A DNA stretch of 24,603 nt, taken from assembly GCA_904501755.1 (NCBI GenBank), contig CAJGBV010000021.1, positions 1-24,603 on the forward strand, read 5' to 3'. Made by a program: the position numbers and the translations under genes. Shown in pieces: positions 6,393 to 14,277 of the stretch. The notes below the pieces were generated by a model. The model was not told where the DNA came from and did no database searches. It saw only the letters and a list, made by a program, of their open reading frames with translations. Within the stretch, counting starts at the first letter, position 1. The number at the start of each line of letters is the position of its first letter. The stretch is from Clostridiaceae bacterium. Lineage in GTDB: Bacteria > Bacillota > Clostridia > Oscillospirales > Acutalibacteraceae.

Positions 6393-7355
6393 ATGACAAT
6401 GAATGAATTGGCGAAGTTGTGTCACGTGTCGGTGTCTGCTGTGTCTAAAGCTTTTTGCGATGCAGAGGATATAAGTGAAGAAACCAAACATCATATATTT
6501 ACCATTGCAAAAGAACAGGGCTGTTTCGGTAAATTTTATAAAGGTAAATATCATAAAAAAATTATAGCTATTATCTGTCCTGAAATAAGTGGTGAGTATT
6601 ACAGTGTTTTTGTTAATATGCTTCAGGAGTTTATTGAGAAAAACGGCGGAATATGTATTATTTCTACCGACGATTTCAGCACTAAAAAACAAGCTGAACT
6701 TATTGAATACTATATTTCTTTTTTAAAGGTTGACGGACTTTTTGTGCTTGGTCTTAAAACAACGCTAAAAAAAGGTTATGAAACCCCAGTTGTTTCGATT
6801 TTTTTTAGTGTAGACAATAAAGTGGATTTAGTTGTTACCGATATGAATGTTGCCATATATGAGGCTATAGAAACACTATATTCTTTAGGACATAAAAAAA
6901 TTGCTTTTTTAGGCGAGGGATTGACGCTTTTAAAAGAAGAGGCGTTTGTCGAAAATGTAAAGAAATTTTCTGAGGTAGAGTGCTCTATAATAAGAAGCAA
7001 AAAACGTTTCGAAGAAGCAGGGTACGACTGCGCCGAAAAACTTCTTAAAGAAAAAGAAAAATATACCGCGTTGATTTGCGCTTATGATAATATTGCATTT
7101 GGTGCTATTAAAAAACTAAAGGAGGTTGGGATAAGAGTTCCAACAGACGTTTCTGTAATAGGTATTGATAACATAAATATGAGCAATTTTACCGAAACGA
7201 GCCTTACTTCAATAGACGTAAACCCTAAAGATATTTGCAGTATTGCATATTCACTTATGGAGAAAAAATTGGATAATAAATATTTTATGGCTAATCAAAA
7301 TATAGTAATAAAACCCAGTATTATAGTAAGAGAAAGTATTGGAAAAGCAAAATAA
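6393..7355 (+). CDS. LacI family transcriptional regulator
   Basis: A 320-residue repressor of the LacI/GalR family. The N-terminal helix-turn-helix is MTMNELAKLCHVSVSAVSKAF (1-21), followed by the hinge and a periplasmic-binding-protein-like effector domain. The domain includes LGHKKIAFLGE, ALICAYDNIAFGAIKKL and the DVSVIGIDNI motif typical of the family. An upstream TTG at 6348 is in frame but is the first base of the -35 box, so it cannot be the start. ATG 6393 has GGTGA 5 nt upstream; ATG 6387 and 6399 are alternatives. The leader is only about 10 nt. The effector sugar cannot be read from sequence. A truncated gene directly follows, which suggests that the operon it once controlled has been partly lost. 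Confidence 0.93.
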   Translation: MTMNELAKLCHVSVSAVSKAFCDAEDISEETKHHIFTIAKEQGCFGKFYKGKYHKKIIAIICPEISGEYYSVFVNMLQEFIEKNGGICIISTDDFSTKKQAELIEYYISFLKVDGLFVLGLKTTLKKGYETPVVSIFFSVDNKVDLVVTDMNVAIYEAIETLYSLGHKKIAFLGEGLTLLKEEAFVENVKKFSEVECSIIRSKKRFEEAGYDCAEKLLKEKEKYTALICAYDNIAFGAIKKLKEVGIRVPTDVSVIGIDNINMSNFTETSLTSIDVNPKDICSIAYSLMEKKLDNKYFMANQNIVIKPSIIVRESIGKAK

Positions 7356-7367
7356 AAATATACTTAA

Positions 7368-7598
7368 AAGAAAACTGCAGGTTATCTGCCTAATGGGGAG
7401 AGAATGGTTGTCTTCTTTAATTTGGGCTTTGACTGTTTGGAAGATGTGCCTTTAGTAGTTAATGAGTCGGTTTCTGTTGTGGAATGTCTGCACCCCGATG
7501 CAACCAGGGCTTTAGTGCCGTTTGAAAGACAAGGCGACACCATTCGCATTAAGTGTGAAGCAAAAACTCTTGCACCGTTAGTATTTTTCCTTAAGTAA
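7368..7598 (+). pseudogene. C-terminal remnant of a larger protein, possibly a glycoside hydrolase
   Basis: The frame is open from a stop at 7365-7367 to the stop at 7596-7598 and reads AGYLPNGERMVVFFNLGFD at its beginning. It lacks a plausible Shine-Dalgarno site before the only ATG (7404). It starts in the middle of what looks like a beta-sandwich and ends with DTIRIKCEAKTLAPLVFFLK, a layout I associate with the C-terminal domain of large bacterial glycoside hydrolases. A 5' deletion that left the lacI-type gene and this tail is the likeliest history. The family is not certain, and a short functional protein starting at 7404 cannot be excluded. Confidence 0.5.
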
Positions 7599-7635
7599 TT
7601 CACAAGTATTATTAACTTCTGTATAGGCATATAAA

Positions 7636-7670
7636 AAAATGCTCTGCCAACGGCAGAGCATTTTCTATTT
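7636..7670. terminator. Bidirectional intrinsic terminator between convergent units
   Basis: AAAATGCTCTGCC pairs with GGCAGAGCATTTT around an AAC loop (arms 7636-7648 and 7652-7664). A- and T-runs lie on the two sides, so it can end both the plus-strand lacI-type unit and minus-strand pckA. Confidence 0.92.
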
Positions 7671-7683
7671 TTGTGTTATTTTA

Positions 7684-9288
7684 TTAAAGCTTAGGTCCTG
7701 CTTCTACAAGAGCCTTACCTGCATCGTTGCCGGTATACTTAACAAAATTCTTAACGAAACGGGAAGCAAGGTCTTTTGCCTTTTCATCCCACTCGTTACC
7801 ATCAGCATAGGTGTTACGTGGGTCAAGAATGTTTGTGTCAACGCCGGGAAGAGCAGTAGGAACAGCAAGATTGAAGTAAGGAATGGTTTTGGTGTCAGCC
7901 TTGAGGATAGAGCCGTCAAGGATAGCATCGATGATACCACGTGTATCTTTAATAGATATACGTTTGCCTGTACCATTCCAACCTGTGTTTACGAGGTAAG
8001 CCTTAGCACCGCTCTTTTCCATCTTCTTAACAAGCTCCTCAGCATACTTTGTAGGATGAAGCTCGAGGAATGCCTGACCGAAGCAAGCAGAGAAGGTAGG
8101 AGTAGGCTCGGTAATTCCACGCTCGGTACCTGCAAGCTTAGAGGTGAAGCCGGAGAGGAAGTAGTACTGTGCCTGTTCAGGAGTAAGAATAGAAACAGGA
8201 GGAAGAACGCCGAAAGCATCTGCAGAAAGGAAGATTACATTCTTAGCATCGGGAGCAGCAGATACAGGACGAACGATTTTTTCAATATGGTCGATGGGGT
8301 AAGAAACACGGGTGTTTTCGGTAACGGAATCGTCAGCAAAATCGCAAACACCGTTTTCATCAACGGTTACATTCTCGAGAAGAGCGTTACGCTTAATAGC
8401 AGCGTAGATGTCAGGCTCGGACTCTTTGTCAAGGTTAATAACTTTAGCGTAGCAACCGCCTTCGAAGTTAAATACGCCCTTGTCATCCCAGCCGTGCTCA
8501 TCGTCACCGATAAGAAGACGCTTGGGGTCGGTGGAAAGGGTGGTTTTACCTGTACCGGAGAGACCGAAGAAGAGGGCGGTGTTTTCACCGTTCATATCGG
8601 TGTTAGCGGAACAGTGCATAGAAGCCATACCGTTAAGGGGCAGATAGTAGTTCATCATTGAGAACATACCCTTCTTCATTTCACCACCGTACCAAGTGTT
8701 AAGAATAACCTGTTCGCGAGAAGTGATGTTGAATACAGAAGCGGTTTCACTGTTAAGACCTAATTCCTTGAAGTTTTCAATCTTAGCCTTAGAAGCGTTA
8801 TAGCAAACAAAGTCGGGCTCGAAGTTTTCGAGTTCTTTCTCGGTAGGATTAATAAACATATTCTTAACGAAATGTGCCTGCCAAGCAACTTCCATGATGA
8901 AACGGATAGACATTCTGGAGTCTTCGTTTGCACCACAGAAAACGTCAACAACGTAGAGCTTCTTATCAGAAAGCTGTTTTGTAGCAATGTCCTTTAAAAC
9001 ACTCCAAGTTGCTTCGCTGCAGGGGTGGTTGTCGTTTTTGAATTCGTCGGTAGTCCACCATACAGTGTCCTTTGAATTTTCATCCATAACAATAAATTTG
9101 TCTTTAGGTGAACGGCCGGTATAAATACCTGTCATAACATTAACAGCACCAAGCTCGGTAACCTGGCCTTTTTCAAAGCCTTCAAGAGCAGGATTGGTTT
9201 CAGCGGCAAAAAGCTCTTCGAAAGAAGGGTTGTGAACGATTTCTTTTACGCCGGTAATACCATACTTATTCAAGTCTAAGTTTTTCAT
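7684..9288 (-). CDS. pckA: Phosphoenolpyruvate carboxykinase (ATP)
   Basis: A 534-residue ATP-type PEP carboxykinase (EC 4.1.1.49), the usual length for the family. It interconverts oxaloacetate + ATP with PEP + CO2 + ADP in the cytosol. In gut anaerobes it often runs toward oxaloacetate, fixing CO2. Visible motifs: TGRSPKDKF (57-65) for substrate binding, the kinase-1 P-loop GLSGTGKTT (242-250), and the kinase-2 metal motif LLIGDDEHGWD (258-268). A C-terminal KRISIKDTR segment completes the adenine and metal region. The start ATG is preceded on the minus strand by AAAGAGGTAA. A promoter lies at 9394-9422 and the leader contains a palindrome. Codon choice is more G/C-ending than in its neighbours, consistent with high expression. 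Confidence 0.98.
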   Translation of the reverse strand: MKNLDLNKYGITGVKEIVHNPSFEELFAAETNPALEGFEKGQVTELGAVNVMTGIYTGRSPKDKFIVMDENSKDTVWWTTDEFKNDNHPCSEATWSVLKDIATKQLSDKKLYVVDVFCGANEDSRMSIRFIMEVAWQAHFVKNMFINPTEKELENFEPDFVCYNASKAKIENFKELGLNSETASVFNITSREQVILNTWYGGEMKKGMFSMMNYYLPLNGMASMHCSANTDMNGENTALFFGLSGTGKTTLSTDPKRLLIGDDEHGWDDKGVFNFEGGCYAKVINLDKESEPDIYAAIKRNALLENVTVDENGVCDFADDSVTENTRVSYPIDHIEKIVRPVSAAPDAKNVIFLSADAFGVLPPVSILTPEQAQYYFLSGFTSKLAGTERGITEPTPTFSACFGQAFLELHPTKYAEELVKKMEKSGAKAYLVNTGWNGTGKRISIKDTRGIIDAILDGSILKADTKTIPYFNLAVPTALPGVDTNILDPRNTYADGNEWDEKAKDLASRFVKNFVKYTGNDAGKALVEAGPKL

Positions 9289-9331
9289 AAAATTACCTCT
9301 TTTCCTTTTTATATTATTATACTCATAATTT

Positions 9332-9351
9332 CGTCAATATTTATATTGACG
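9332..9351 (-). promoter_or_regulatory. Palindrome in the pckA leader, possible operator or mRNA hairpin
   Basis: CGTCAATAT-TT-ATATTGACG is a perfect 9-bp inverted repeat lying between the predicted pckA transcription start and the ribosome binding site. It could bind a repressor or fold in the mRNA. No T-tract follows, so it is not a terminator. Confidence 0.5.
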
Positions 9352-9393
9352 TGGAGAAATAAATGAAAGCCATATTCTCCCAATTATGAGTTA

Positions 9394-9422
9394 AGTATAG
9401 CATAAGATAATTGAAAATGCAA
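9394..9422 (-). promoter_or_regulatory. pckA promoter
   Basis: On the minus strand TTGCAT (9417-9422) and TATACT (9394-9399) are separated by exactly 17 bp. The predicted leader is about 100 nt long. Confidence 0.72.
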
Positions 9423-9521
9423 CGAAAAAACATATATTATTTTAAAATTGTTATTATTTACTAAAGGGTGTTTAAAACAAATTTTGCTTTTGTTTAAAGT
9501 GCTTTAGTCAGTAACAAAAAG

Positions 9522-10352
9522 TTATTTGCTAAAACGCTGTGCATAGGCACATCTTTTGCATAGTTCTTCAGCGGCTGAGCGTTGATTAAAGCCTTTAACC
9601 ATTGCTTTTGCTCTTTTAGAATCCAGTATGTCTTCAATATTATCCTCGAATATATTCCCAAGAGTAATGTAACCCTCGCTGTCAAGACAACAGGGCACCA
9701 CGGTGCCGTCTGATAAAATTCCAAAGTGGTCGCGGAGTCCGTAACAGAAAATGCTATCTCCTTGAATAGCTGCATCTTTATCAGGCCAACCAAAACGTTC
9801 CCCATATTCTAAAAACAGTCGGTCTTTTATACGCAGACCTTTGGTATTGGCTTTCCATTCACCATCTATGTTATTTTTTAAAAATTCTATAGTTTCGTCA
9901 TTTTTTCCGTTGTCATAACCCTTATTCCAAAGGCGTAGCACAACTATTATTCCTTGCTTGTTTGCCTGTTTTGCAAAATCGGCAACTTCATTCAGGTATT
10001 TTAGGTGCAAGTTTTTATCATTACCTTCAAAGCTGTGGAGTGAAATACTTACCTTATGAACCCTTTGATTAATGAGAATATGTCCTTTTTCCTTAAGTAA
10101 GGTTCCGTTAGTGGTTATGACAGATTTAAAGTTCATATCTGTGGCGAGTTGTATGAAACTTTCCAAATCGGGATGAGTCAGTGGTTCGCCCATAAGATGA
10201 TAATAAACATAATTTGTATGGGGTTTTAATTTTTTAAGGATAGTTTCAAATTCCTCATAGTTCATCCTCTTTGGCGGTCTTTTTGTACCATGACAAAATG
10301 AACAGTTCATATTGCAAGTGTTTGTTATTTCAACATAAACTTTAGAATACAT
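9522..10352 (-). CDS. Radical SAM/SPASM-type protein, substrate unknown
   Basis: A 276-residue radical SAM enzyme. The 4Fe-4S cluster motif is CNMNCSFC, with cysteines at 13, 17 and 20. The AdoMet-binding surface includes a GEP motif (LMGEPLTHPDL near 53-63) and TTNGTLL (80-86). The C-terminal part has further cysteines (203, 221, 222, 265, 268) in the pattern CYGLRDHFGILSDG, VPCCLD and LCKRC, typical of an auxiliary-cluster SPASM or twitch domain. Such proteins modify peptides, mature enzymes (anaerobic sulfatase type) or act in tRNA or cofactor chemistry. No small precursor peptide or sulfatase gene is beside it, and the flanking genes (pckA, TetR) do not suggest a partner. The start ATG is preceded by AAGGGG on the minus strand. 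Confidence 0.88.
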   Translation of the reverse strand: MYSKVYVEITNTCNMNCSFCHGTKRPPKRMNYEEFETILKKLKPHTNYVYYHLMGEPLTHPDLESFIQLATDMNFKSVITTNGTLLKEKGHILINQRVHKVSISLHSFEGNDKNLHLKYLNEVADFAKQANKQGIIVVLRLWNKGYDNGKNDETIEFLKNNIDGEWKANTKGLRIKDRLFLEYGERFGWPDKDAAIQGDSIFCYGLRDHFGILSDGTVVPCCLDSEGYITLGNIFEDNIEDILDSKRAKAMVKGFNQRSAAEELCKRCAYAQRFSK

Positions 10353-10422
10353 TTTACCCCTTCTTTCGTTGCTTTTATCATTTTACCACAATGACTTAAA
10401 AAAGTCTTGTAAAATTTTAAAC

Positions 10423-10452
10423 TTGACAAGATGTAGTGATTTGTAATAAAAT
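10423..10452 (+). promoter_or_regulatory. Promoter of the TetR/ABC operon
   Basis: A consensus -35 box TTGACA (10423-10428) is followed after 18 bp by TAAAAT (10447-10452). An interrupted inverted repeat TCTTGT/ACAAGA (10405-10410 and 10426-10431) overlaps the -35 box and may be the TetR-type operator. Confidence 0.6.
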
Positions 10453-10494
10453 AATATATGTTATATAACTAATGTTATTTTGTGGAGGTGCGGT

Positions 10495-11052
10495 ATGCCG
10501 CCAAAGTTTAAGATTACAAAAGAGGAAATTATAAATACTGCTGTTAAGATTGTTAAAAATCATGGAGAACGTGCCCTAAATGCACGAGATATAGCGTCAG
10601 TGCTGAATTGTTCAACTCAGCCGGTATTTTCGAATTTTTCATCAATGGAAGAGTTGCGACTTGCTGTTGTAACCAAAGCAGATGAGCTGTGTCGGGAATA
10701 TATGAAAAATGAAATGCAAAAGGGAAAATACCCTGATTATAAAGCCAGTGGAATGGCGTATATCAGATTTGCTAAAGAAGAAAAGGAACTTTTTAAGCTT
10801 CTTTATATGCGTGACCGTTCCACAGAGAAGGAAATGCCTATTGAAATAGGTGATGAAATGGAGCGTATTGTTTATAATAATACAGGTTTAACAGATGATG
10901 AGTTAAAACTTTTTCACCTTGAAATGTGGGCTTACGTTCACGGTATAGCCGTTATGTTTGCAACGGGATTTGTAGAACTTGAATGGGAACTTGTAAGTAA
11001 AATGTTGACGGATTCTTATCAGGGTTTAAGAAAACAGTATGGGGTAGAGTGA
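10495..11052 (+). CDS. TetR/AcrR family transcriptional regulator
   Basis: A 185-residue TetR-type regulator. The N-terminal DNA-binding domain is KITKEEIINTAVKIVKNHG followed by ARDIASVLNCSTQPVFSNFSSMEEL, the expected helix-turn-helix with the aromatic 'vfsnF' recognition segment. The C-terminal ligand domain contains the HLEMWAYVHGIAVMFATGF helix common in one branch of the family. A TTG at 10480 is in frame, but ATG 10495 is preceded by GGAGGTG at 10484-10490 and gives the typical N terminus, so it is chosen. The ABC transporter genes start 4 bp downstream, making it the likely local repressor of that exporter, with an exported compound as inducer (inference). Confidence 0.93.
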   Translation: MPPKFKITKEEIINTAVKIVKNHGERALNARDIASVLNCSTQPVFSNFSSMEELRLAVVTKADELCREYMKNEMQKGKYPDYKASGMAYIRFAKEEKELFKLLYMRDRSTEKEMPIEIGDEMERIVYNNTGLTDDELKLFHLEMWAYVHGIAVMFATGFVELEWELVSKMLTDSYQGLRKQYGVE

Positions 11053-11056
11053 AATT

Positions 11057-11785
11057 ATGTATGCTATAGAAACAAAAGGTTTAACAAAAAAATATAAAGA
11101 TGTAACTGCTGTTGATGGTCTTGATTTGAGGGTTAACAAAGGTGAACTTTTCTCGCTGTTAGGATTAAACGGGGCGGGAAAAACCACAACCATAAAAATA
11201 CTCACCTGTCTTACTGAAAAAACTGCGGGCAAGGTATATCTTCAAGGAAAAAATATTGAGGAAAACCTTTCGCTTATAAAGTCATTTGTTGCTGTTTCTC
11301 CACAGGAAACAGCGGTTGCAATGGGACTGACTGTTTATGAAAATCTTGCGCTTATGTGTGGCATTTACGGTTTTAGCAAGGATAAAAAGGAAAAGAAAAT
11401 AAAAGAGCTGACTCATCTCTTGGGTATGGAGTCGGTTGTAAATAAGAAAGCGGCTAAGCTGTCAGGCGGATGGCAACGTAGGTTAAGTATTGCCTTATCG
11501 TTAATAAGTGAACCTGAAATACTGTTTCTCGACGAGCCTACGTTAGGACTTGACGTTATTGCACGAAGAGATTTATGGAAGATTATCGAGGCTCTTAAGG
11601 GAAAGATTACAATTGTTTTGACAACACATTATATGGAGGAGGCAGAGGCACTTTCAGACCGTATTGGTATTATGAAAAACGGAAAACTACTCGTTTGTGA
11701 TACGGCAGAAAAAATCAAGGAACAAGCTGGAACGGATAACTTTGAACAAGCCTTTATTTATTTTGTGAGGGGTGAGGAAAAATGA
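11057..11785 (+). CDS. ABC-2 type transporter ATP-binding protein
   Basis: A 242-residue ABC ATPase. It has Walker A GLNGAGKTT (about 36-44), the Q-loop region SPQE, the signature LSGGWQRR, Walker B ILFLDEP, and an H-loop in TTHYMEEAEALSDRIG. The signature has Trp where related ABC-2 ATPases often have Met (LSGGM-R), a common type of variation. It would couple ATP hydrolysis to export by the following permease. The start ATG is 4 bp after the TetR stop with only a weak Shine-Dalgarno site, suggesting translational coupling. Its stop overlaps the permease start by 4 bp. The likely cargo is a drug, lipid or peptide, which the sequence does not settle. Confidence 0.95.
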   Translation: MYAIETKGLTKKYKDVTAVDGLDLRVNKGELFSLLGLNGAGKTTTIKILTCLTEKTAGKVYLQGKNIEENLSLIKSFVAVSPQETAVAMGLTVYENLALMCGIYGFSKDKKEKKIKELTHLLGMESVVNKKAAKLSGGWQRRLSIALSLISEPEILFLDEPTLGLDVIARRDLWKIIEALKGKITIVLTTHYMEEAEALSDRIGIMKNGKLLVCDTAEKIKEQAGTDNFEQAFIYFVRGEEK

Positions 11786-12513
11786 GAATGTTGACACTGG
11801 CAAACAGAAATCTAAAAGAAATTCTGCGTGACCCCATAAATTTATTTTTTGGTCTTGGCTTCCCACTTGTCCTTATTTTATTGCTAAGTGCAATACAGGC
11901 AAATATACCTGTGCAACTTTTTGAAATACAACATTTAACACCGGGTATTACTGTTTTTGGACTTTCTTTTATGTCGCTTTTTTCGGCAACACTTATTTCA
12001 AAGGACAGAGGAAACTACTTTTCGGAGCGATTGTACACTACTCCTCTAACTGCGGCTGACTTTATCTTTTCTTATACCCTGCCTATTGTGCCTATTTCTG
12101 TAGGACAGAGTATAATATGTTATGTTGCTGCAATAATTCTCGGGCTTAAAGTCACGGTAAATATTGTTTTGGCAATTGTTTTCATTATACCAATATCGCT
12201 TATGTATATTGCAATCGGACTTCTTTGCGGAAGTGTGTTTAATGATAAACAGGTAGGAGGAATTTGCGGAGCTTTACTTACTAATCTTTCGGCGTGGTTA
12301 TCGGGTGTGTGGTTTGACCTTGACCTTGTAGGAGGCGTATTCAAGAAAATAGCCTTTTTGTTACCCTTTGTTCATTCAGTTGAACTTGAAAGGGCTGTAC
12401 TGCAAGGGGAATTTGCAGAAATACTGCCTCATTTATGGTGGGTTTTGGGTTATTCAATATTACTTTTATCCGTTGCAATTTTAGCTTTCTTAAGACAAAT
12501 GAAGAAAAGTTAA
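11782..12513 (+). CDS. ABC-2 type transporter permease
   Basis: A 243-residue membrane protein with about six hydrophobic helices and an N-terminal amphipathic stretch (RNLKEILRDPINLFFGLGFP) characteristic of ABC-2 permeases. The region SLFSATLISKDRGNYFSERLYTTPL is the cytoplasmic coupling segment seen in this family. It overlaps the ATPase gene by 4 bp (ATGA). Together with the TetR-type gene it forms a self-contained regulated exporter of the DrrAB/YadGH kind. One ATPase and one permease, each presumably dimeric, make the complex. No clear terminator follows. Confidence 0.93.
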   Translation: MRMLTLANRNLKEILRDPINLFFGLGFPLVLILLLSAIQANIPVQLFEIQHLTPGITVFGLSFMSLFSATLISKDRGNYFSERLYTTPLTAADFIFSYTLPIVPISVGQSIICYVAAIILGLKVTVNIVLAIVFIIPISLMYIAIGLLCGSVFNDKQVGGICGALLTNLSAWLSGVWFDLDLVGGVFKKIAFLLPFVHSVELERAVLQGEFAEILPHLWWVLGYSILLLSVAILAFLRQMKKS

Positions 12514-12545
12514 ATTTTACTGTAAAAAATGCATTTAAATTTGTC

Positions 12546-12574
12546 TTGTTATGGTGTTAGTTGTATGTTATAAT
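12546..12574 (+). promoter_or_regulatory. Promoter of the GH110-like gene
   Basis: TTGTTA (12546-12551), 17 bp, and an extended -10 element TGTTATAAT (12566-12574) are present, about 30 bp before the start codon. Confidence 0.7.
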
Positions 12575-12604
12575 TCAGAAAAATTCATAGTATAGGTGAT
12601 ATTA

Positions 12605-14200
12605 ATGAAAAACGCTGTAAGGATTTGCAACAGTGATGAACTGGAGCTGCTTATAAATTCAACACCTGATGGTGAGGTTTGCAGATTAGAGGAAAAAGAA
12701 TATTATCTTACAAGACAGGTTGTAATTAAAAACAAAAAGAATATCGTTGTTGACGGAAGCGGTTCGTTAATTGTAAGCAAATACCTTAATAATGCTGATT
12801 ATAAGGAGAGCGTTAATCCAATTCTTATAAAGGGTTGTGAAAATGTTACTCTATCCAATATAACTATGGATACAGATGTGCCCTGTAATATAACAGCAAC
12901 GGTTAAAGAAATAGATTTTAATGATAAAACGGTTGTTTTAAAGGTTGATGACAGCTATAAAATTAATGGTGACGAAATTCTTATGGCTTTTAACACCATG
13001 GACAATGACGGCTCGGCTGATTATCATATGGGTTATTATTCGAAACATCCCGACAGTAGTATTATAACACTGATTTTGGGCGAAATTCTTCTTGCAAACA
13101 CCTATTGGACAGCTAAGTATGACTATTTGGGAAATAATACCTTTAAGGTTTATTATTCTGCACCGCTTAACGAAAAGCTTAGCGTTGGTGAAAAAATGTG
13201 TATTCGCCATACAATGTATGGTCCAAGTACAATTACTTTAAGTGACAGTAACGATACTGTGTTAAAGGACATTACAATGCATTCTACGGCAGGTATGGGA
13301 ATTGTGGTACTTCCAAAATGCAGAAACCTTACGGTAGACGGTTTGAAGATGGTTACTAAAGAAAATAGCAAATGTCTTATGGCGTGTAACTGTGATGGTA
13401 TACATCTTACAGGCTTGTATGGAAAGTTTGTTATGAAAAACTGTGTGTTTGACGGAATGGGTGATGACGCCCTTAACGTTCATTCAACGGCAGGTACCAT
13501 AACCGAAATTATTGACGATACTACTATCCGTTGCGGATACTGTAAAAAAAGTCCCGATGGAACTCTTCCGAAAAGATGGTGTGAAACGGGAGATATAATA
13601 AGGACGTACGATCCTATCACTATGGCTAATACAGGAACTTTTCGCGTTGTAACGTTTAAGGATGGAATTTTGAAATTCACTGAGCTTTCGGGTAGTTATA
13701 AAAAGGGAGATACTTTACAGAATACTACCTTTACACCGTCTCTTTTAATAGACAATTGTATGGTAAGAAACACTAGAGCAAGAGGTTTTGTTGTACAAAC
13801 CGAAAACGTTGAAATTAAAAATTGCACATTCTATGGTATGTCAGCTGAAGCTGTAAAGGCAGCGCCTGATTTTGCTTATTGGTATGAGGTTGGACCTACC
13901 TATAATTTTAATATGCACCATAATGTTATTGAAAAGTGTGGATTTGTAAGAAAAAGTCCTGCTATCAGTGTGCTGACTAATCACAGCAACGGTGATGAAA
14001 CGGTTAAGAGTTTGCACAAGAATATTGTTATTCAAGATAATGTGATAAAGGACTGCAACGGCAAAACTATTTGGGTTATGGCAACCGATGGGGTTTCTGT
14101 TAGGAAAAATCGTTTTGAAGAACGTGGACAAAAAGAGCTTGAACCGGTTGTTTGTGTTAATTGTACCGATGTAGAAATTAAAGATAATATTGATATTTAA
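12605..14200 (+). CDS. GH110-like right-handed beta-helix protein, probable alpha-1,3-galactosidase-type glycosidase
   Basis: A 531-residue protein with repeated short beta-strand rungs (VTLSNITM, LTVDGLKM, FVMKNCVF, VEIKNCTF, IVIQDNVI, VEIKDNID) typical of parallel beta-helices. The core CVFDGMGDDALNVHSTAG (about 281-297) with Asp287-Asp288 matches the region of GH110 enzymes carrying the catalytic acidic pair. The preceding HSTAGMGIVVLP and CDGIHLTGLYGK also fit. GH110 enzymes remove alpha-1,3-linked galactose, for example from blood-group B and linear alpha-Gal. There is no signal peptide, so the substrate would be an imported oligosaccharide. ATG 12605 follows AGGTGAT at 12594-12600; GTG 12596 is inside that site and is rejected. 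It is a monocistronic unit with its own promoter and terminator. Other beta-helix hydrolases or lyases remain possible. Confidence 0.8.
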   Translation: MKNAVRICNSDELELLINSTPDGEVCRLEEKEYYLTRQVVIKNKKNIVVDGSGSLIVSKYLNNADYKESVNPILIKGCENVTLSNITMDTDVPCNITATVKEIDFNDKTVVLKVDDSYKINGDEILMAFNTMDNDGSADYHMGYYSKHPDSSIITLILGEILLANTYWTAKYDYLGNNTFKVYYSAPLNEKLSVGEKMCIRHTMYGPSTITLSDSNDTVLKDITMHSTAGMGIVVLPKCRNLTVDGLKMVTKENSKCLMACNCDGIHLTGLYGKFVMKNCVFDGMGDDALNVHSTAGTITEIIDDTTIRCGYCKKSPDGTLPKRWCETGDIIRTYDPITMANTGTFRVVTFKDGILKFTELSGSYKKGDTLQNTTFTPSLLIDNCMVRNTRARGFVVQTENVEIKNCTFYGMSAEAVKAAPDFAYWYEVGPTYNFNMHHNVIEKCGFVRKSPAISVLTNHSNGDETVKSLHKNIVIQDNVIKDCNGKTIWVMATDGVSVRKNRFEERGQKELEPVVCVNCTDVEIKDNIDI

Positions 14201-14225
14201 AAGCAGGGAAACCTGCTTTTTTTAT
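14199..14225 (+). terminator. Intrinsic terminator after the GH110-like gene
   Basis: AAAAGCAGG (14199-14207) and CCTGCTTTT (14212-14220) form a 9-bp stem with a GAAA loop followed by T-residues. The left arm overlaps the stop codon region. Confidence 0.9.
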
Positions 14226-14253
14226 TGACAAATATAATACTATGCGATATGAT
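14225..14253 (+). promoter_or_regulatory. Promoter of the PadR operon
   Basis: A consensus TTGACA (14225-14230), 17 bp, and TATGAT (14248-14253) are present. An AATAC/GTATT inverted repeat lies across the spacer and -10 region (14236-14258) and could be the PadR site. Confidence 0.78.
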
Positions 14254-14277
14254 GTATTGTGTAACAGGAGGTATGTT

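Noticed and set aside
7639..8661. 340-codon open frame on the plus strand
   Set aside because: It lies wholly antisense to pckA, whose product has all family motifs. The antisense frame has no ribosome binding site and an implausible composition.
11057..11785. Unusual ABC signature LSGGWQRR as a functional defect
   Set aside because: Related ABC-2 ATPases commonly have LSGGM-(Q/K)R; a bulky residue at this position is ordinary variation, and Walker A and B are intact.
14242..14277. N-terminal extension of the PadR regulator from ATG 14242
   Set aside because: The -10 box TATGAT lies at 14248-14253, inside the extension, and AGGAGG at 14266-14271 serves ATG 14278.
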